Shown here: in pieces, positions 1 to 9,887 of the stretch
Position numbering within the stretch: position 1 is the first letter of the stretch
How the letters are laid out: every line of letters starts with the position of its first letter
Assembly: GCA_028565635.1 (NCBI GenBank)
Contig: JAOXYB010024601.1
Location: forward strand, 1-16,161
DNA from: Phoronis ovalis
Taxonomy: Eukaryota; Phoronida; Phoronidae
Direction: 5' to 3'
Length of the DNA: 16,161 nt
Notes under the pieces: generated by a model
Seen by the model: the letters and a program-made list of their open reading frames with translations, nothing else
Databases searched by the model: none
What the model was told of the DNA's origin: nothing
Made by a program: the position numbers and the translations under genes

Positions 1-1090
1 ACATACAAAGATGGCTTTACAACTACAGAAATTACATCATATGATGGGCATCTGTCTGCACCCGCAGACCTCTTGTTTTACCTCACACCCCCAACACGTT
101 TTGCAAAGTACCTGCCTCCGAGAAACTCTTGTACTGCCAAATACCAAGCTAACGAAAATGCTAAATGGCGAAATGTAATAGTACCCTTGCTTAACTGTGT
201 CATAATTCATGCAGCACCATCTAAAGATAAAACTACACACTATACTATTTCAATTTTTTCATTTTGAAGACCTTTCTTACAACACAAATCAAATGACGTC
301 GCATGTAATCTCAAAAGTTTGCATTTTTTATTTGTTTGCTTAATATTTTTTGCCCATTTCTTTAGTGTTATTATGTGTACTTGACTGACAGAAATTTTGT
401 TTCTGTACTGCTGAGATTCTTACCACATGGTACTGACAAGATTTTGCCATTTGGTATCTCTACAGACGGTATTTTTGAACTGGAATTAGGTAACTCTACT
501 GAAAGGGTCTGGGAGGTCCAGTGGAATCCCCCATTTGAATGTTTGGAAGTGATGTCCCCTAGGGAAATGTTTATTTTTTATTTTGAAATTTAGGGTAATA
601 TCTGGATAAGTAAGGCTTCTTATTGACTTATTTTGAGGAGGTACTTGTATTTTTGTAAATTGTGTAAATGCATGAAGGGAGTTGTATAATTTTACTAATG
701 TATGTCAAATTACGATTAATCTTAAAAGTGTGTGATCTCTGACTAGAGATGAAAATATATAAAAGGCACAAAAGAAGTACATAAGTTTGTTAACATATAA
801 TTAACATTTCTTAGTTTTTTTTTTAAAAAACAGGCAAAATGTTGGGCTGTTAATCAAGTGTCTATTTGTAGAATGCCAATTTCTTAAATTAAAGCATGTT
901 TGAAAGTAATTTTTACCTTCTTGAAATTTATTAATTGTCATAATATGCAATTGTTTTGGCTGAAATGATTCTCACCATAGCCTTCTTTGAGTCTCCATGA
1001 GAGAATGAAATTGGTCAACTCATCCAAATGATCATGAATTTGCTCTGCACTCTGGCTCAAAGAATGATACAATTTCATGTTTTTTTCCAG
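1..1090. other. Intron or upstream flank, no confirmed gene
   Basis: Non-coding sequence 5' of the first recognisable exon. Frame +1 is open from the window edge to the TGA at 265-267, and another short open frame runs 375-593. Neither shows a motif I recognise, a phase-1 splice pair or FN3 landmarks. Both stretches are somewhat richer in G+C than the surroundings, so they may be relics of a dispersed repeat. The remainder (600-1090) is AT-rich with no repeat I can identify. Confidence 0.5.
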
Positions 1091-1363
1091 CTCCTATGGT
1101 TCCTGTGAAGCCAAAAATTGTCTCAACAAGTACACATGAAGCTAATATACAATTTATGCCATTTTTAACATCTGTCAGGATTGATAATTATTGCTATGCA
1201 CTCAAAGGAAATTTAAAAAGTTGCTCTGTGGACTTTAACAAAGCTACATCCTGGCCTTTAACTATCGGCAACATGAAACCAGGATGCGTTTACCACTATG
1301 AGGCTTGGAGTGAAAGCTATGGGACTTTAAGTGAAAACAAGGTAGAATTCGCCATCAAGACAA
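1091..1363 (+). CDS. FN3-domain exon (first one in window), partial gene
   Basis: An internal exon of a multi-exon animal gene. The acceptor is ttttttccag, ending at 1090, and the donor is gtaagtg at 1364. The exon starts with two bases of a split codon and ends with one, so both introns are phase 1, and the 273 nt encode 91 codons with no stop. The protein starts with a proline-rich A strand (PMVPVKPKIV). Near the end it carries the FN3 E-F turn MKPGCVYHYEAW (L-x-PG-x-x-Y type), then SYGTLS and a closing strand FAIKT. The B-strand tryptophan usual in FN3 is replaced by Phe (IQFMPF), and three cysteines are present (NYCY, KSCS, PGCV), so this is a divergent FN3. The role is probably structural or ligand-binding in an extracellular region. 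The owner gene is not identified; a receptor-type tyrosine phosphatase or another FN3-rich surface protein is possible. Confidence 0.78.
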
Positions 1364-2767
1364 GTAAGTGGATGTCTAAACTACATTGTGTAGTACTGCA
1401 TGGCGGCACTAAGTATATAGCTCCCAACTTTATAATCGATCAGGTTAAAGTAAAATTCATGGCACTGACATAGCAAAATCCCTGGTCACATATATGGTTT
1501 CCGTGGGTTCCAAACAGGACAATGTGAGCAAATAAGCACGAAATTAGTTGGGATAATTTTTTTTACTAATGAAATGATGGTTCTCACTAAATTTTGTCAA
1601 TGACTAAGCACCAGGTTAGAAATAGTAGTGCTGGGCGTATTGTCATCTTCTGCATCATCGTTGTTGGCATCCATAGCACCTTCTTTTTCTTATAATAACA
1701 GCTTACAGGGTAAATACAAGTCAAAGTGCAGGTCAGATATAATTTTAACCTCGATTACTTCCAATATGACCAACTGGCAGTCATGTTTGTTCTGGAGAGG
1801 GCATGTTACTTTGCATCAGTTGTAGGAAAGACAAAATGACATTTTAGAATGACATTGAAAGTGGATCAAATGTGGATTCAAATTTTAGATATTTTTTATG
1901 CTTAGCATTTTCTTTGTTTTCAATAATGGGTTCAATTTTTATTGCATCAGCTTCATATTTAGTACACTGTAAATAGAGGTCAAAGTGAAGGTTGGTTATA
2001 ATTTTGATCTTGATTACTTCCAATATGGCCGACTAGTGGTCATGTTTGTACCCAAATGGACAGGTCACATTTCGCCACTTTTGAGAAGTTGAAGCTTTGC
2101 CTGGAAGATTCAGTTTTGTATGTGATACAGGGTTATAATTTTCACTTCAATTATTTCCAAGATGGCCAAGGAGATGGCCGACATGTGGCCATGTTTGTTC
2201 TCGAGATTGTATATTGCAATAACAGCTTCAGTTTTTATCTGATCAGCTTCATATTTGGCACAAAGTAAATAGAGGTCAAGTACATGTTAGTTATAATTTT
2301 GTCTTGTAGTACTTTGAATATGGCCGACTGGAATCTTTGCCCTTTTTTGGTTATGTGTAAAACTGATTTGTCTTGCATTAACTGCTGCAGTTTTTATCAA
2401 ATCAGCTTCATATTTGGTATAGGTAAATACCGGTCAAAGTGAAGGTCAGTTATAATTTTGACCTTGATTACTTCCAATATGGTCAACTGGTGGCCTTGTT
2501 TGTTACTCAAAAACATGTCACATCACGCCAGTTTTTGAGAAAGACGAACCGTTTATTCACGAAGGCCATAGGTTATTGGGCATACTAGGCTAGGTGACAA
2601 TTTAAAATGACTTTGAAGTCACATGTTGTTCTAAATATTTGACATTTTTATGCCCTTCGCACATAGTGCATGGGCTTATAGTTTTAGGCTGTATATTGTT
2701 GTTGTTGTCCATATTACTTTCTTTGTCTCACTATAACAGCTTCAGTTTGTACCTGATCATGCAGCTT

Positions 2768-3104
2768 TTATTATTAGACTTTATTTATTGGGGATAGTAC
2801 ATGCAAAGCCAACAGCTTATTTACAGCATGGTCCTCATTTTTTTTTTTAATGCAATCAAAGGATAGGAAGGACTAACTGATGATCAATTACCGACGTCAG
2901 TAGCCGTTCTTTAACGTCCCTGAGAGATAGACCTCACAGAGACGGACCGCCATTTAACATAGTCATCCGAGCCATGAGTGAAACACAGTCCCTACTGTTG
3001 AGAGCCAGGTAGTTTTTTTATTACCTTGAAAGGCATGTACAAGCCCAGAATCGAACCCGGGACCTTTGACATGCCAGGCGGACGTGGTAACCACTGCTCC
3101 ACCG
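2768..3104 (-). mobile_element. tRNA-derived SINE
   Basis: The tRNA-like head lies at the right end and is read on the minus strand. A B-box GGTTCGATTC is complementary to 3048-3057, and an A-box-like TGGAGCAGTGG is complementary to 3091-3101. Their spacing suits an internal RNA polymerase III promoter. The body on the minus strand holds CTCGGATGACTATGTTAAA followed by GGTCCGTCTCTG (complement of about 2945-2972) and GGGACGTTAAAGAAC (about 2908-2922). These resemble conserved central domains of animal SINEs, though the family cannot be named with certainty. The element sits inside a unit of the tandem array, between 'cctgatca' and 'gcttcatattc', and is flanked by a possible short target duplication agctt (2763-2767 and 3105-3109). 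The left end, which is the 3' tail, is AT-rich with TTATTATTA. Confidence 0.72.
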
Positions 3105-4539
3105 AGCTTCATATTCAGTACTGAATAAAGACAGGTCAAATGCAGGTTGCCTATAATTTTGACCCTGATTACTTCCAAAATAGCTGTTTGGCAGACATGT
3201 CCCAAGGTATGGCATGTTTACACCATTTGGGGAATAATAAGGCTTTGACTGGACAATTCAAATATGGTCGGATTAGGTGACAATTTAAAATTACCTGAAG
3301 TGGATCAAATGCGAAACAGAACCTTTATGACTATTACCCTTTCTTTGTCTCTAAATAACTGCTTTAGCTTTTATTAGATCAGCTTCATACTCGATACAGA
3401 GTACTTTTAGATTAAAATACAGGTCAGTAATAATATTAACCTTGATCACTTCCAAGATGGCTGACTGGTGGTCATGTTTATTCTTCAGATTGTACATTGC
3501 AATAAAACAGCTCAGTTTTTATCTGATCAACTTCATATTCAGTACAGATTATCAACAGGTTAAATGACAGGTTACTATAATATTCGACTCAGATTTCCAA
3601 TATGGCCGATATGTCGCGATGCATGTTCTCGTAAGGGCACGTCACATTGCACCATTTTCCAGAAATACGAAACCTTGACTTGACAATTCGAAGGTGGATA
3701 TATTTAGGCCATAGGTGGGTATATAAGGCTAGATTACATTTTAGAATGACCTTGAAAATTAGGCCAAATACCAATCGGAATTTTTGACATTTTTTGTTGT
3801 ATTTATCACTTATTTGCAATAGCAGCTTCGGTTTTAATCGAATCAGCTTCATATTTGGTATAGGGTAAATATAGGCAAAGTAAAGATCGGTTAGAATTTC
3901 GACGTTGATCCTTTCCAATATGGCTGACTAGTGACCATGTTTGTTCCCAAGATAACAGCTCACATTGCAACACTTTTGAGAAAGATGAAGTATTGACTGG
4001 ACGATTTGAAGGTGGATTTACGAAGGCATACGTTGCTGGTCATGTTAGGCTAGGTGACATTTTAAAATGACCTTGAGAAGTGGGCGAAATACCGATCTAT
4101 ATCTTTGAAATTTATTGTATCCAGTACTTTGCTTTGCATATGTAACACTTAACGGAACTACTGCATAAATTGCTCTGCCAAATACAAAACATGGCTACAA
4201 ACCACATAAGAACCAGAAAGTGATTTAATCCTAGGAATGAGATGAGCATTAGACTAACAAAGGCAAGAGGGCACATCACGTTGCGCACCTTTCCAAAAAG
4301 CCAACATGTTGATGGACGATTTGCAGATGGATTCATGGTGGCCATAAGTTTGGCATATTAGGCAATCTTACATTTTAGAATTACCTTAAAATGTTTATTT
4401 GGTCAATGCCGATCAGTATCTTTTTTTTATTGCTTGCAATGCTTCTTTGTCTTACAATACCTCCTTCAGTTTTTACCCAATCAGCTTTGTATTTGACACA
4501 GGATGTTTAGTACAGATCAGTTATAATTTTGATGTTGAT

Positions 4540-5500
4540 CACTTACAAGATGATAGACTAGAACTCATGTTTGTGTCTGAGAGTGCATGCCATTTTTGAG
4601 AAAGATCAAGTGTTGACTGGATGGTTCAAAGTTGGATTCTTAAAGGCCATAGACTGGTGGGAATATTAGACCAGGTGACATTTTAAAATAACCTCGAGAA
4701 GTGCGTCAAATGCTAATTCAAATGTTAGAGATTTTTTGTTGTGCATAACAGTAACTGCTTCAATTTTTATCTGATCTGCTTCACATTCAGTACAGTGTAT
4801 CAGTAAATACAGGTCAAACTACAGCTCAGTTATAATTATGGATCATTTTCAAGGCATACTAGCGACTATGTTTGTTCTTGATGGTACGTCCCAATAAACA
4901 TTTTCAGTTTTTATCCGATGAGCTTCATATTTGGTACATTGAAGTACAGGTCAAAGTACATGTTGGATATAAGTTTAAGCGATGTTACTTCCAATATGTC
5001 CGACTGACAGCCATGTTTGTGCCTGAGAGGGCCTGTCACATCGTGCTATTTTTGAGAAAGATATAGCGTTGACTGGCTGGTTCAAAGTTGAATTCATAAA
5101 GGCCATAGGCTGGCAGGCATATTAGACCAGGTGACATTTAAAATGACCTTGAGAAGTGCATCAAATGCTGATTCGAATCTTAGACATTTTTTGTTATGCA
5201 TAACAGTAATGCTTCAATTTTTATCTGATCTGCTTCACATTCAGTACAGTGTAAATACAGGTCAAAGTACAGGTCACTTATAATTATGGATCATTTTCAA
5301 GATGGCGTACTAGTGACCATGTTTGTTCTTGATGGTATGTCACAATAAACATTTTCAGTTTGTATCCGATGAGCTTCATTTTCGGTACAGAGAAGTACAG
5401 GTCAAAGTACATGTTGGATATAAGTTTACGCAATATTACTTTCAATATGGCTGACTGGCAGCCATGTTTATTCCTGAGAAAGCATGTCACATTGCACCAT
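4540..5500 (+). repeat. Recent ~450-bp duplication within the array
   Basis: Two successive copies of a composite short+long unit are far more alike than the other units. Matching landmarks are offset by about 450 bp: 'gagaaagat' at 4598 and 5054, 'gcataacagtaa' near 4743 and 5198, 'gatctgcttcacattcagta' near 4774 and 5228, and 'tccgatgagcttcat' near 4914 and 5366. The cores at 4545, 4991 and 5442 are spaced 446 and 451 bp. This indicates unequal exchange or replication slippage of the composite unit after the array had already diverged. Confidence 0.75.
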
Positions 5501-6015
5501 TTTCTAGTTAGATGAATCATTTACTGGGCGGTTTGTTGGTCTATTCATGAAGACCATCAGTGAATGTATTGGGCTAGGTGACATTTTAGAATGAACTTGA
5601 AAACTACATCAAATGCTGATCAGAATCTTTGACATTTTTGTTGTGTGTATATAACACTGTTTTGTCTCACAGTAACTGATTATGTTTTCATCAGGTCACC
5701 TTCATATTTGGTACAGGGAAAATACAGGACAAAGTAAAAAAAGTACAGGTTGATTTTAATTTTCACTTTGATTACTTCCAATATGGCCGACTGGTGGCCA
5801 TATTTGTTCCGATTTTGCCATGTTCCACAAAGATCAAGCTTTTACTAGATGAACGATCGTGAAGGCCATAGGTGAGTGAGTGTACTAGGCTAATCAGGAT
5901 TTTAGAATGTCCTTGAAAAATGGATCGAACGCCAATCAGAATCTTCTTCTTCTGGTACTTTACATATGTAACACTGAAGGACAATGCTTTAAAAATTGCA
6001 CTGCATTGCTACAAG

Positions 6016-6609
6016 TTACGTTCCAAATCCCATACAAGCTGCAATATGATGTGATCCTATTGATTTAATGGACATCTGACATTACCAATGTCTTGCTAAA
6101 CAATATGTACAGCTTTTAAATTAATCGATCCTGCTGGTTTGATTGAATACTTTTGTAATTTAAAGAGGACGGACTTGAAAATCTTAGTGTTCCAAAAGCT
6201 TTGTAGATTTTGCTACCTTACTTTAAGTTCATGGCACCACCACCATGTCTATAGAATCAATCAGTATGTAGTTATATTAATCTTAGTATATTGTGAACTG
6301 AAATTGCACAAAGGATTGTTAAAACTAGTGAGTTAGTGAGTGAATGCAAAAACAACTTTGTTGTTGGAAGCCATAATTACATTTTCCTTTGTCAACCATT
6401 TTCATTAAGTCTACTTCCTTTATTTATTTAGCAATTTTTTGTTCTTTTTCATGATACCAATTAAATTACGTTAATTACACAAACCGTAAGATGTCATAAA
6501 AGAGATGTATTTCTTGTAACCGACAAAACCAAGATTTGTATTTTGATGTCGTTGTCAAAATGTTTAGTTTAATCTTTTTAAATATATTTAATAATTTACT
6601 GTCTTATAG
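6016..6609. other. 3' part of long intron, unique AT-rich
   Basis: Sequence between the array and the second exon. An open frame at 6139-6336 has no recognisable motif and no supporting splice sites. A pyrimidine-rich run near 6405-6450 and the AT-rich stretch 6540-6600 precede the acceptor. Nothing else is seen. Confidence 0.5.
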
Positions 6610-6873
6610 AACCTTGTAAACCATCGAACATATCATGGAATGAAGGTCATAAGAAGTTGTACTGGTATGTTATAGAAGGCAAATATGATGAATTTGAAAT
6701 AAAATGGAAAGTTATTTCCCCTGAAACAGTGGAAAAAGAAACAATATTATATTCAAAGAATAGCAAAAGTATCAAGAATAGTGAATTAATACCAGGATAT
6801 ACATACAAAGTAGAAGTTGTATCTATTGCAAATGATGAAAGGAGTGATCCAGAAATCTATAAATTTACTTATG
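6610..6873 (+). CDS. FN3-domain exon, second in window
   Basis: An internal exon of 264 nt (88 codons). It follows the acceptor cttatag ending at 6609 and precedes the donor gtaagta at 6874, with phase-1 boundaries on both sides. The reading frame enters at 6612 with PCKPSNISWNEG, which supplies the strand B tryptophan. It continues through FEIKWKV (strand C) and LIPGYTYKVEVVSI (the L-x-PG-x-x-Y turn and strand F), and closes with YKFTYG. These landmarks, in this order and spacing, are those of a fibronectin type III domain. The 5.2-kb intron upstream holds the satellite-like array, and the intron downstream is only 277 bp. The exon is lysine- and glutamate-rich and AT-rich at third positions. 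Owner gene as for the preceding exon; no membrane segment or signal peptide is visible. Confidence 0.85.
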
Positions 6874-7150
6874 GTAAGTACTAGTAGCATTACTTCTTTA
6901 ATACCTTTGCGCTAGTTAGCCAGCTGCATAACGGCGTCAATACATTTATTTTGTTATGAGGAAACTGGGTATATTAACAAAAAGTAGACAAGTAAGTCCT
7001 CAAGGTTTTTCAACTTTCAAGAAAATAGCAAGCTAATTAAAAGTAAAAGGACCAGTTATCAGTAATCTTTCATTGAATCTTTATTAATAATATAATAAAA
7101 TATTTTAGGTAATATTTGAAAATGAAGTAATAATTCTTATTTCTAACTAG

Positions 7151-7441
7151 ATTGTGCTGATGTGAATATGTTAACAGCAAAATACAACTTAAGAACGAAA
7201 AAAGCAACATTGGAGTGGACAACTCCATATGGTTTTGTTGAAGGTTATTCATTGCAGCTATACCGTTTCAAGGAGACAACCAGCATTGCCATGTTTCATA
7301 GCTTGCAGGTTATTCAATGTGACATGAAAAACATTTCTACAATTGATAAGGAGTTGGTGCCTGGACAAAAATATACTGCCAAATTATTTGCTCTTGCTGG
7401 TTTAACAAAGAGTAAACCATTTGACTGTATTATTGAAGCAG
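7151..7441 (+). CDS. FN3-domain exon, third in window
   Basis: An internal exon of 291 nt (97 codons) between the acceptor ttctaactag (ending 7150) and the donor gtaatta (7442). Phase-1 junctions lie on both sides. The encoded domain reads CADVNMLTAKY, then ATLEWTTPYG with the strand B tryptophan, VEGYSLQLYRF (strand C), and LVPGQKYTAKLFALAG, the classic LxPGxxYxxxxxA FN3 signature. It closes at FDCIIEA. The C-C' region is a few residues longer than in its neighbours (insert around FKETTSIAMFHSL). Three cysteines are present: near the start, in IQCDM and in FDCII. The donor gtaatt is weaker than the gtaagt donors of exons 1, 2 and 4. The acceptor has a branch-like ttctaac almost on top of the AG. 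Confident as an FN3 exon, uncertain as to gene. Confidence 0.87.
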
Positions 7442-7653
7442 GTAATTAAAATCCTGCGATAATGTTTCAACTGTTCAGTGTCATGGTCATGTAGAAAGTG
7501 AGATGCCAAAATAATTGTACTTGTATTTTCTATTGTGTTCTAATGCTTAGTGGCTTCATGTATGTCACTTATTAAATTTTGAGGATGGTTTACTTTTAAC
7601 CGTCTGATTACCTATTAAAAAATATTAAGTTTTCTGCTCTTTTATTAGTTTTA

Positions 7654-8966
7654 CAGTATGTCGTGGAAAAACATGGACATTTTTAGCTTTAGACTTAACT
7701 TAAACCAACTAACTAAATATGTAAATAATTATAATATTATTTATGGCATATCTAAAAGGGTATATTTTGCACCTGAGTATAAATCAAATGCATATGCATG
7801 CCAGCCTCTGATATTTTAAGATACGTATTATATATTTCTGGGTGAGTTTTTTGCAAGGGAAGGGGACATGGTGTGTTTGCGATCACAGGCCATTTTATTG
7901 TGAGAAACAGGATACAATAATCATGCTGCAGGAAAAAAGCTAGGCAAGTCAATGTTTTTTCTGGAAAAATTATTGTTCAGGTGGTAAGAAAGCCTAGATC
8001 TGGAAGACCTCCATGTTGTCCATTACCGACAAAGGCTGATCCGTGAAGCGAAGTACAAATGTAGAATATCTGTGCACACTATCAGACAAAGGCTGCTTTA
8101 TCGTGGTCATAAAGAGTCAAGGGAAATGGTCAGAAGGTTTATGAAGAATTATCTAAAGTGAAAAAGTTAAAACAAAGGAGGGCAATTTACAATTTCGAAA
8201 AACTTCTTAAAAGGTGGACTAAAAATGTTGTATTTTACAAGGCACCCAAATAATTATTGTATATTCCAATAGGCAAAGTCACAACATGAGGTTCACAATA
8301 ATACAATATGCACGTTGCTTGCTCTGTAAAAAGTAAGCCAAAAATCATGATGTGGGGCACAGTTTCAGCCAAGGGTATATCTCACCTTCACTGTATTCTT
8401 TAAGGGAAAACGGTTACAACTATTATTATGTCAAAAACATTCTGCATATAGAGGAATTGCTATTATTATGAAGACAATGGACCAAATGATAAACGAAAAC
8501 TTGTTGATAATATCGACAAATTTAAGTTTCTTTAATATGGCGCACCTGCGCATACCAGTCCACTGACACAAAACTAGTGTTCTGATAATTTCCCAAACTT
8601 CTTTAAGAAAGACAAATATCCAGCAAATTATTTAGAACGTGAACGTGAGGTTTTCTGAACAGTAACATTTACAAAACACTTGCACATACAACACTGGACA
8701 AGCTAAAAAGGTGCTTAAAACAAGTTTGAAAAAATTAAATCCTGAATATCTGACAAAGTAGGCATACTCCATGCCAGACCGAATTAAAGCCACCATCTCT
8801 GCTCACGAAGAAAACTCAACATACTGAGGTTAAATGTCAGAATTGAATGTAATGATTGGTAAATAATATAATGTTGATCACCAGAGAGCTATTATCTTTT
8901 TTATTTAATTAATTTTGTATTTTCTGCAACAGCACAAAAATGTCCACGCTTTTCTGTGTCATACTG
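7654..8966 (+). mobile_element. Tc1/mariner-like DNA transposon, inactive, with TIRs
   Basis: The termini are 31-bp inverted repeats at 7654-7684 and 8936-8966. Both begin CAGTATG, share GAAAA and TGGACATTTTT, and differ at 6 of 31 positions. Each is flanked by a TA dinucleotide (7652-7653 and 8967-8968), the target duplication of the IS630-Tc1-mariner superfamily. The 1313-bp length is close to the usual Tc1 size. A badly decayed transposase lies between them in the plus orientation. The element is wholly within the intron between the third and fourth FN3 exons. Confidence 0.9.
7985..8827 (+). pseudogene. Decayed Tc1-family transposase
   Basis: Recognisable pieces occur in family order but in different frames. 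KPRSGRPP (7990-8013) is the GRP hinge between the two helix-turn-helix parts. RLIREAKYKCRISVHTIRQR (from 8033, continuing LLYRGHKE) is the second DNA-binding helix-turn-helix. KPKIMMWGTVSAKGISHLH (8335-8391) is the block with the MxWG motif of the catalytic domain. YGAPAHTS (8536-8559) corresponds to the DGAPxHxS block, with the catalytic Asp replaced by Tyr. MPDRIKATISAHEENSTY followed by TGA (8771-8827) is the C-terminus. Several stops and frameshifts interrupt it, and the expected NSPDLNPIE block is not recognisable, so no active enzyme can be made. In the intact family the enzyme cuts and pastes the element at TA sites by a DDE-type mechanism. Confidence 0.88.
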
Positions 8967-9623
8967 TATAGGTTTAATTTGAAATTTTAATATTTTGAAT
9001 ATTTTCTTGATTTTAAGGTAAATACCACGTTTTTGGTCACTAGAGTGATATTTAAAATGTCAGTGGAAAAGATATATTTTTATTCTCTTGTTTCTTTCTG
9101 ATTTTGTTGCAACTAAATTCTCTCTCAGTTCAAATGTATTATAAAGTGTCTATGTCGTGACTGAGTTGTGTAGTATAACTTTTAATTCATATATGGTATT
9201 CAGCTAGGCTCAATCTAGGTGACCATCTTGGATTTTCCAGACATAAAATTTGATATCTCAAATATTTCAAGCAAGATTAAAAGACTCCTGGCTTCATTTC
9301 GTTTCTCAAAGACAAATTAAATCATCAAAAAAATTAACTTCAGAAAATATATACTATCAGTGAAATAGAGCCAGTATTATTTTTTTACATTAGACATACA
9401 TGGTGTTTTTAACTTTAATCAAAAAATTGATTTCATTTGTTTAAACAGTTCAGTCATCAGCATTCCTCATGTTGAGGCTTTTCCAACATATGTTAGTACT
9501 ATAACGGTATCAGCTTGAACGGCAAGCATGTTGCTTATTTTCTCCCACAAGATATTTTTTCTTTTTGTTTCAAAAGAAATATGAAATACTTTTAAAATGT
9601 TGTTTTTGCTTAAATTATTTCAG
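8967..9623. other. Intron between Tc1-like element and fourth exon
   Basis: AT-rich intronic sequence with no open frame of note, repeat or RNA gene recognised. It ends in the acceptor of the fourth FN3 exon. Confidence 0.5.
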
Positions 9624-9887
9624 TACCAGATGCTCCTGCTAATGTTCGAAAGAAAACAGACAGTGAAGGACGTGTAACTGGCATTACATGGAATGCACCC
9701 AGCGGAGCTGTAGAGAGCTACGAAATATCTTATCCTAGTTCCTTGACTGGGAAAAAAACATACCCTGTGAAGAAAACAGAATTTTCTGATTTACCAGATA
9801 TGAAATCTGGAGAAAAAGTAACATTTGAAATTTGCACATTAAGTATGGGGATGAAAAGTACTACTGTGCCCTTCGACTTCGTATTAG
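9624..9887 (+). CDS. FN3-domain exon, fourth in window
   Basis: An internal exon of 264 nt (88 codons), missed if a start codon is required because it begins mid-protein. The acceptor is attatttcag ending at 9623 and the donor is gtaagtt at 9888, with phase 1 on both sides. The translation opens PDAPANVRKKTD, a textbook FN3 start (P-x-x-P-x-x-V). It continues VTGITWNAPSGAVESYEISY (strands B and C with the Trp and the Tyr), then FSDLPDMKSGEKVTFEICT, where the usual PG is replaced by SG, and ends VPFDFVL. This is the most canonical FN3 of the five. It follows the 2.2-kb intron that carries the Tc1-like transposon and is separated from the next exon by 354 bp. Confidence 0.88.

Larger units (their letters stand above)
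1625..6015 (+). repeat. Degenerate intronic tandem array, alternating units of ~145 and ~305 bp
   Basis: At least 15 diverged copies of one motif run in the plus orientation. Each has, in order, 'cagtttttatctgatcagct', 'tcatatttggtacag', 'taaatacaggtcaaagta', 'ataattttgaccttgatt', 'acttccaatatggccgactg' and 'gtggtcatgtttgtt'. Long units continue with 'tgagaaaga', 'aggccatagg', 'ttaggctaggtgacatttta' and 'gaatgaccttgagaag'. The CCAATATGG-like cores lie near 1761, 2020, 2157, 2315, 2474, 3175, 3452, 3597, 3915, 4545, 4849, 4991, 5298, 5442 and 5778. Intervals cluster at about 140-160 and 260-335, so short and long half-units alternate in a composite of about 450 bp. A SINE interrupts it. Open frames inside the array (e.g. 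FSFYLISFIFGTK-like peptides recurring) are shadows of the repeat and carry many stops, so I do not call genes. Function unknown; it may be remnants of a transposon with internal repeats. Confidence 0.85.

Noticed and set aside
756-766. TATATAAAAGG, a good TATA-box match upstream of the first exon
   Set aside because: The sequence is AT-rich, the next exon begins mid-domain with a proper acceptor, and no start exon or initiator is visible.
2056-2268. ORFs within the array encoding recurring FYLISFIFG-like peptides (also near 4399-4599 and 4872-5066)
   Set aside because: The peptide recurrence follows from the DNA repeat; frames are not kept between units and stops are frequent.
3033-3104. Possible functional tRNA gene on the minus strand
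   Set aside because: A and B boxes are present, but acceptor-stem pairing is not visible and the sequence runs on into a SINE body, so it is a SINE head.
2963-3215. Two overlapping minus-strand ORFs
   Set aside because: They lie over the SINE and array unit and are chance open frames.
1625-6015. CRISPR-like array
   Set aside because: Units are long, degenerate and of two lengths, with no short identical repeats, unique spacers or cas genes, and the context is a eukaryotic intron.
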